DNA from: CAYGZC01 sp964354225
Lineage (GTDB): Bacteria; Bacteroidota; Ignavibacteria; UBA10030; SZUA-254
Reading direction: 5' to 3'
Length of the DNA stretch: 7,228 nt
NCBI GenBank assembly: GCA_964354225.1
Contig: CAYGZC010000298.1
Span: forward strand, 1 to 7,228
Below, one piece after another: positions 6,222-7,228 of the stretch; positions within the stretch are counted from its first letter, which is position 1; every line of letters begins with the position of its first letter. The position numbers and the translations under genes are program-made. The notes under the pieces were generated by a model. The model was given only the letters and a program-made list of their open reading frames with translations. It searched no databases and had not been told where the DNA came from.

Positions 6222-7091
6222 ATGAAACGCTCCAGGCAATATTTGATTACAATCTTGTTATTTGCTGCTCATGTTGCATATGCCCAAGACATTCTACCAG
6301 AATTGAAACCGGCAGATTTTCCGGATGGAAAAATAACTCGTACGGAATACTTCGACGGCAGCTCCCTCTGGGGTTACATCAATGGCGGTGCTGATATTTA
6401 CATGGAATATGGATTCGTTAAAGCTCTCGTACAGGAGATACAACTGCATCAGCATCAGTTCAAAATCGAAATTTATCAGATGAAAGATGAAGAAGCGGCT
6501 TTTGGCATCTATTCAGTCTCGATTCATAAATGTTCGGGAATGGATTCGCTTACAAAATTTAGCTGCTTAAGTCCGTACCAACTTCAAATGGCTAACGGAA
6601 GATTCTACACTTCAATAATCAATAACAATGGAACTTTAGAAGAGCAGGTTATCAGCCAACAGATTGCTCGAAAGATAATCAATAAATCGAATGAGAAATC
6701 TTATCCTCTACCCTTATTATTTATGGATAAAGCATTTATCCCTTACCAGAAAGATTTGAAGTTCTTCAGAGGAAAGTTAGGAATCCAAAATGGCTTCCCG
6801 CAATGGCAAGATTTGTTTGAAGAAATGGAAAACTATGCGCTCTACTTCCTTCCGATAGATCTTAAGGAAGGTAGTATACACATTGCCCAAATTCAATTTT
6901 CAACAGAATCGGATAAGAATTTATTCTATAATAAGCTGAAAATTGTACCTCAGAAAAAAATATCATATTGGCAAACAACAGATAAAGGCATCATCAGGGT
7001 TGTTAAGGAATTAACTCCGCTAAAAATTAATTACATTGAATCTGACCTGAAGTCAGATAAATTCAAGACTTACAAAAAAATCATTCAATAG
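6222..7091 (+). CDS. Exported protein resembling the DUF6599 family
   Basis: The 289-residue product has a clear Sec signal peptide: KRSR at 2-5, a hydrophobic core at 7-16 (YLITILLFAA) and an Ala-Tyr-Ala cleavage site at 19-21, so the mature protein should begin at Gln22. I prefer the ATG at 6222, which puts the basic residues at the very N-terminus; the frame also opens at a GTG at 6201 that has no ribosome binding site. The block LWGYINGGADIYMEYGF (about 49-65), followed by EIYQMKDEEAAFGIYS (about 83-98), recalls the DUF6599 family, whose function is unknown. Two cysteines remain in the mature part (104 and 115). No lipobox or C-terminal sorting signal is seen, so the protein is probably periplasmic. 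It lies 33 nt after the DUF362 gene on the same strand, suggesting that the two act in one process. The family call rests on recalled motif pattern and was not searched. Confidence 0.75.
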   Translation: MKRSRQYLITILLFAAHVAYAQDILPELKPADFPDGKITRTEYFDGSSLWGYINGGADIYMEYGFVKALVQEIQLHQHQFKIEIYQMKDEEAAFGIYSVSIHKCSGMDSLTKFSCLSPYQLQMANGRFYTSIINNNGTLEEQVISQQIARKIINKSNEKSYPLPLLFMDKAFIPYQKDLKFFRGKLGIQNGFPQWQDLFEEMENYALYFLPIDLKEGSIHIAQIQFSTESDKNLFYNKLKIVPQKKISYWQTTDKGIIRVVKELTPLKINYIESDLKSDKFKTYKKIIQ

Positions 7092-7124
7092 CAAATTATA
7101 AGAATAAATCGATATCTGAATAAA

Positions 7125-7156
7125 AAAGCCGATCCAAAAATCTCTGAATCGGCTTT
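7125..7156. terminator. Bidirectional rho-independent terminator
   Basis: AAAGCCGAT (7125-7133) pairs perfectly with ATCGGCTTT (7148-7156), giving a 9-bp stem around a 14-nt loop. On the minus strand the stem runs straight into six T residues (complement of 7122-7127), a strong intrinsic terminator for a gene ending to the right. On the plus strand the stem ends in TTT, then CGATTTT, which is weaker but adequate for the DUF362/DUF6599 transcript, whose last stop is 34 nt upstream. The position between converging genes agrees with shared use. Confidence 0.85.
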
Positions 7157-7200
7157 CGATTTTGATATAACTTATATCTTACATCTTAAATCCAACCACG

Positions 7201-7228
7201 TCATTTCAGAAGTATCATCCTCTTCACG
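7201..7228 (-). CDS. C-terminal end of a probable type IX secretion cargo (cut by window edge)
   Basis: Read on the minus strand from 7227, the sequence gives VKRMILLK and then TGA at 7203-7201. A basic residue or two, a short hydrophobic run and a final Lys directly before the stop is the usual ending of the type A sorting domain of proteins secreted by the type IX system (Por secretion tail, TIGR04183) in Bacteroidota and Chlorobi relatives. A strong minus-strand terminator lies 45 nt downstream, as expected for a gene ending here. Only eight residues are visible, so the protein itself cannot be identified. Another minus-strand frame is open across the same bases to a stop further left (REEDDTSEMTW...), so the call is tentative. 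Confidence 0.5.

Noticed and set aside
1..7228. CRISPR arrays, tRNA or rRNA genes, insertion sequences
   Set aside because: No regularly spaced repeats, cloverleaf-like sequences, rRNA segments or transposase-like frames were seen on either strand.

Overview
The window looks like a piece of a bacterial chromosome from the Bacteroidota/Chlorobi (FCB) branch. Three things suggest this. The respiratory complex I cluster runs A-B-C-D-H-I-J-K with no E, F or G genes, as in 11-subunit complexes known from Chlorobi, Bacteroides and relatives. The right edge holds what looks like the last residues of a type IX secretion sorting tail. Base composition is moderately AT-rich, and many starts lack a clear Shine-Dalgarno site. 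An Ignavibacteria- or Chlorobi-like lineage is my best guess, but the sequence alone does not prove it.

Layout. Bases 1-4860 hold a tightly packed minus-strand operon transcribed right to left: nuoA, nuoB, nuoC, nuoD, nuoH, nuoI, nuoJ and the start of nuoK, which leaves the window at base 1. Gaps between genes are 5 to 49 nt, and nuoB/nuoC overlap by 4 nt. Bases 4861-5030 are an AT-rich divergent intergenic region with a 9-bp inverted repeat. Bases 5031-7091 hold two plus-strand genes for exported proteins: a twin-arginine-signal DUF362 protein, then a Sec-signal protein that resembles the DUF6599 family. A hairpin at 7125-7156 works as a terminator in both directions. A convergent minus-strand gene probably ends at 7201.

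How it works together. NuoB, C, D and I form the quinone-reducing peripheral arm; NuoA, H, J and K are membrane-arm subunits, with L, M and N expected beyond the left edge. The NADH-oxidising module (NuoE, F, G) is missing from its usual place between nuoD and nuoH, so the complex may take electrons from another donor such as ferredoxin, unless E, F and G lie elsewhere in the genome. The divergent DUF362/DUF6599 pair has no established function. It is the least understood part of the window, and nothing beyond proximity ties it to complex I.
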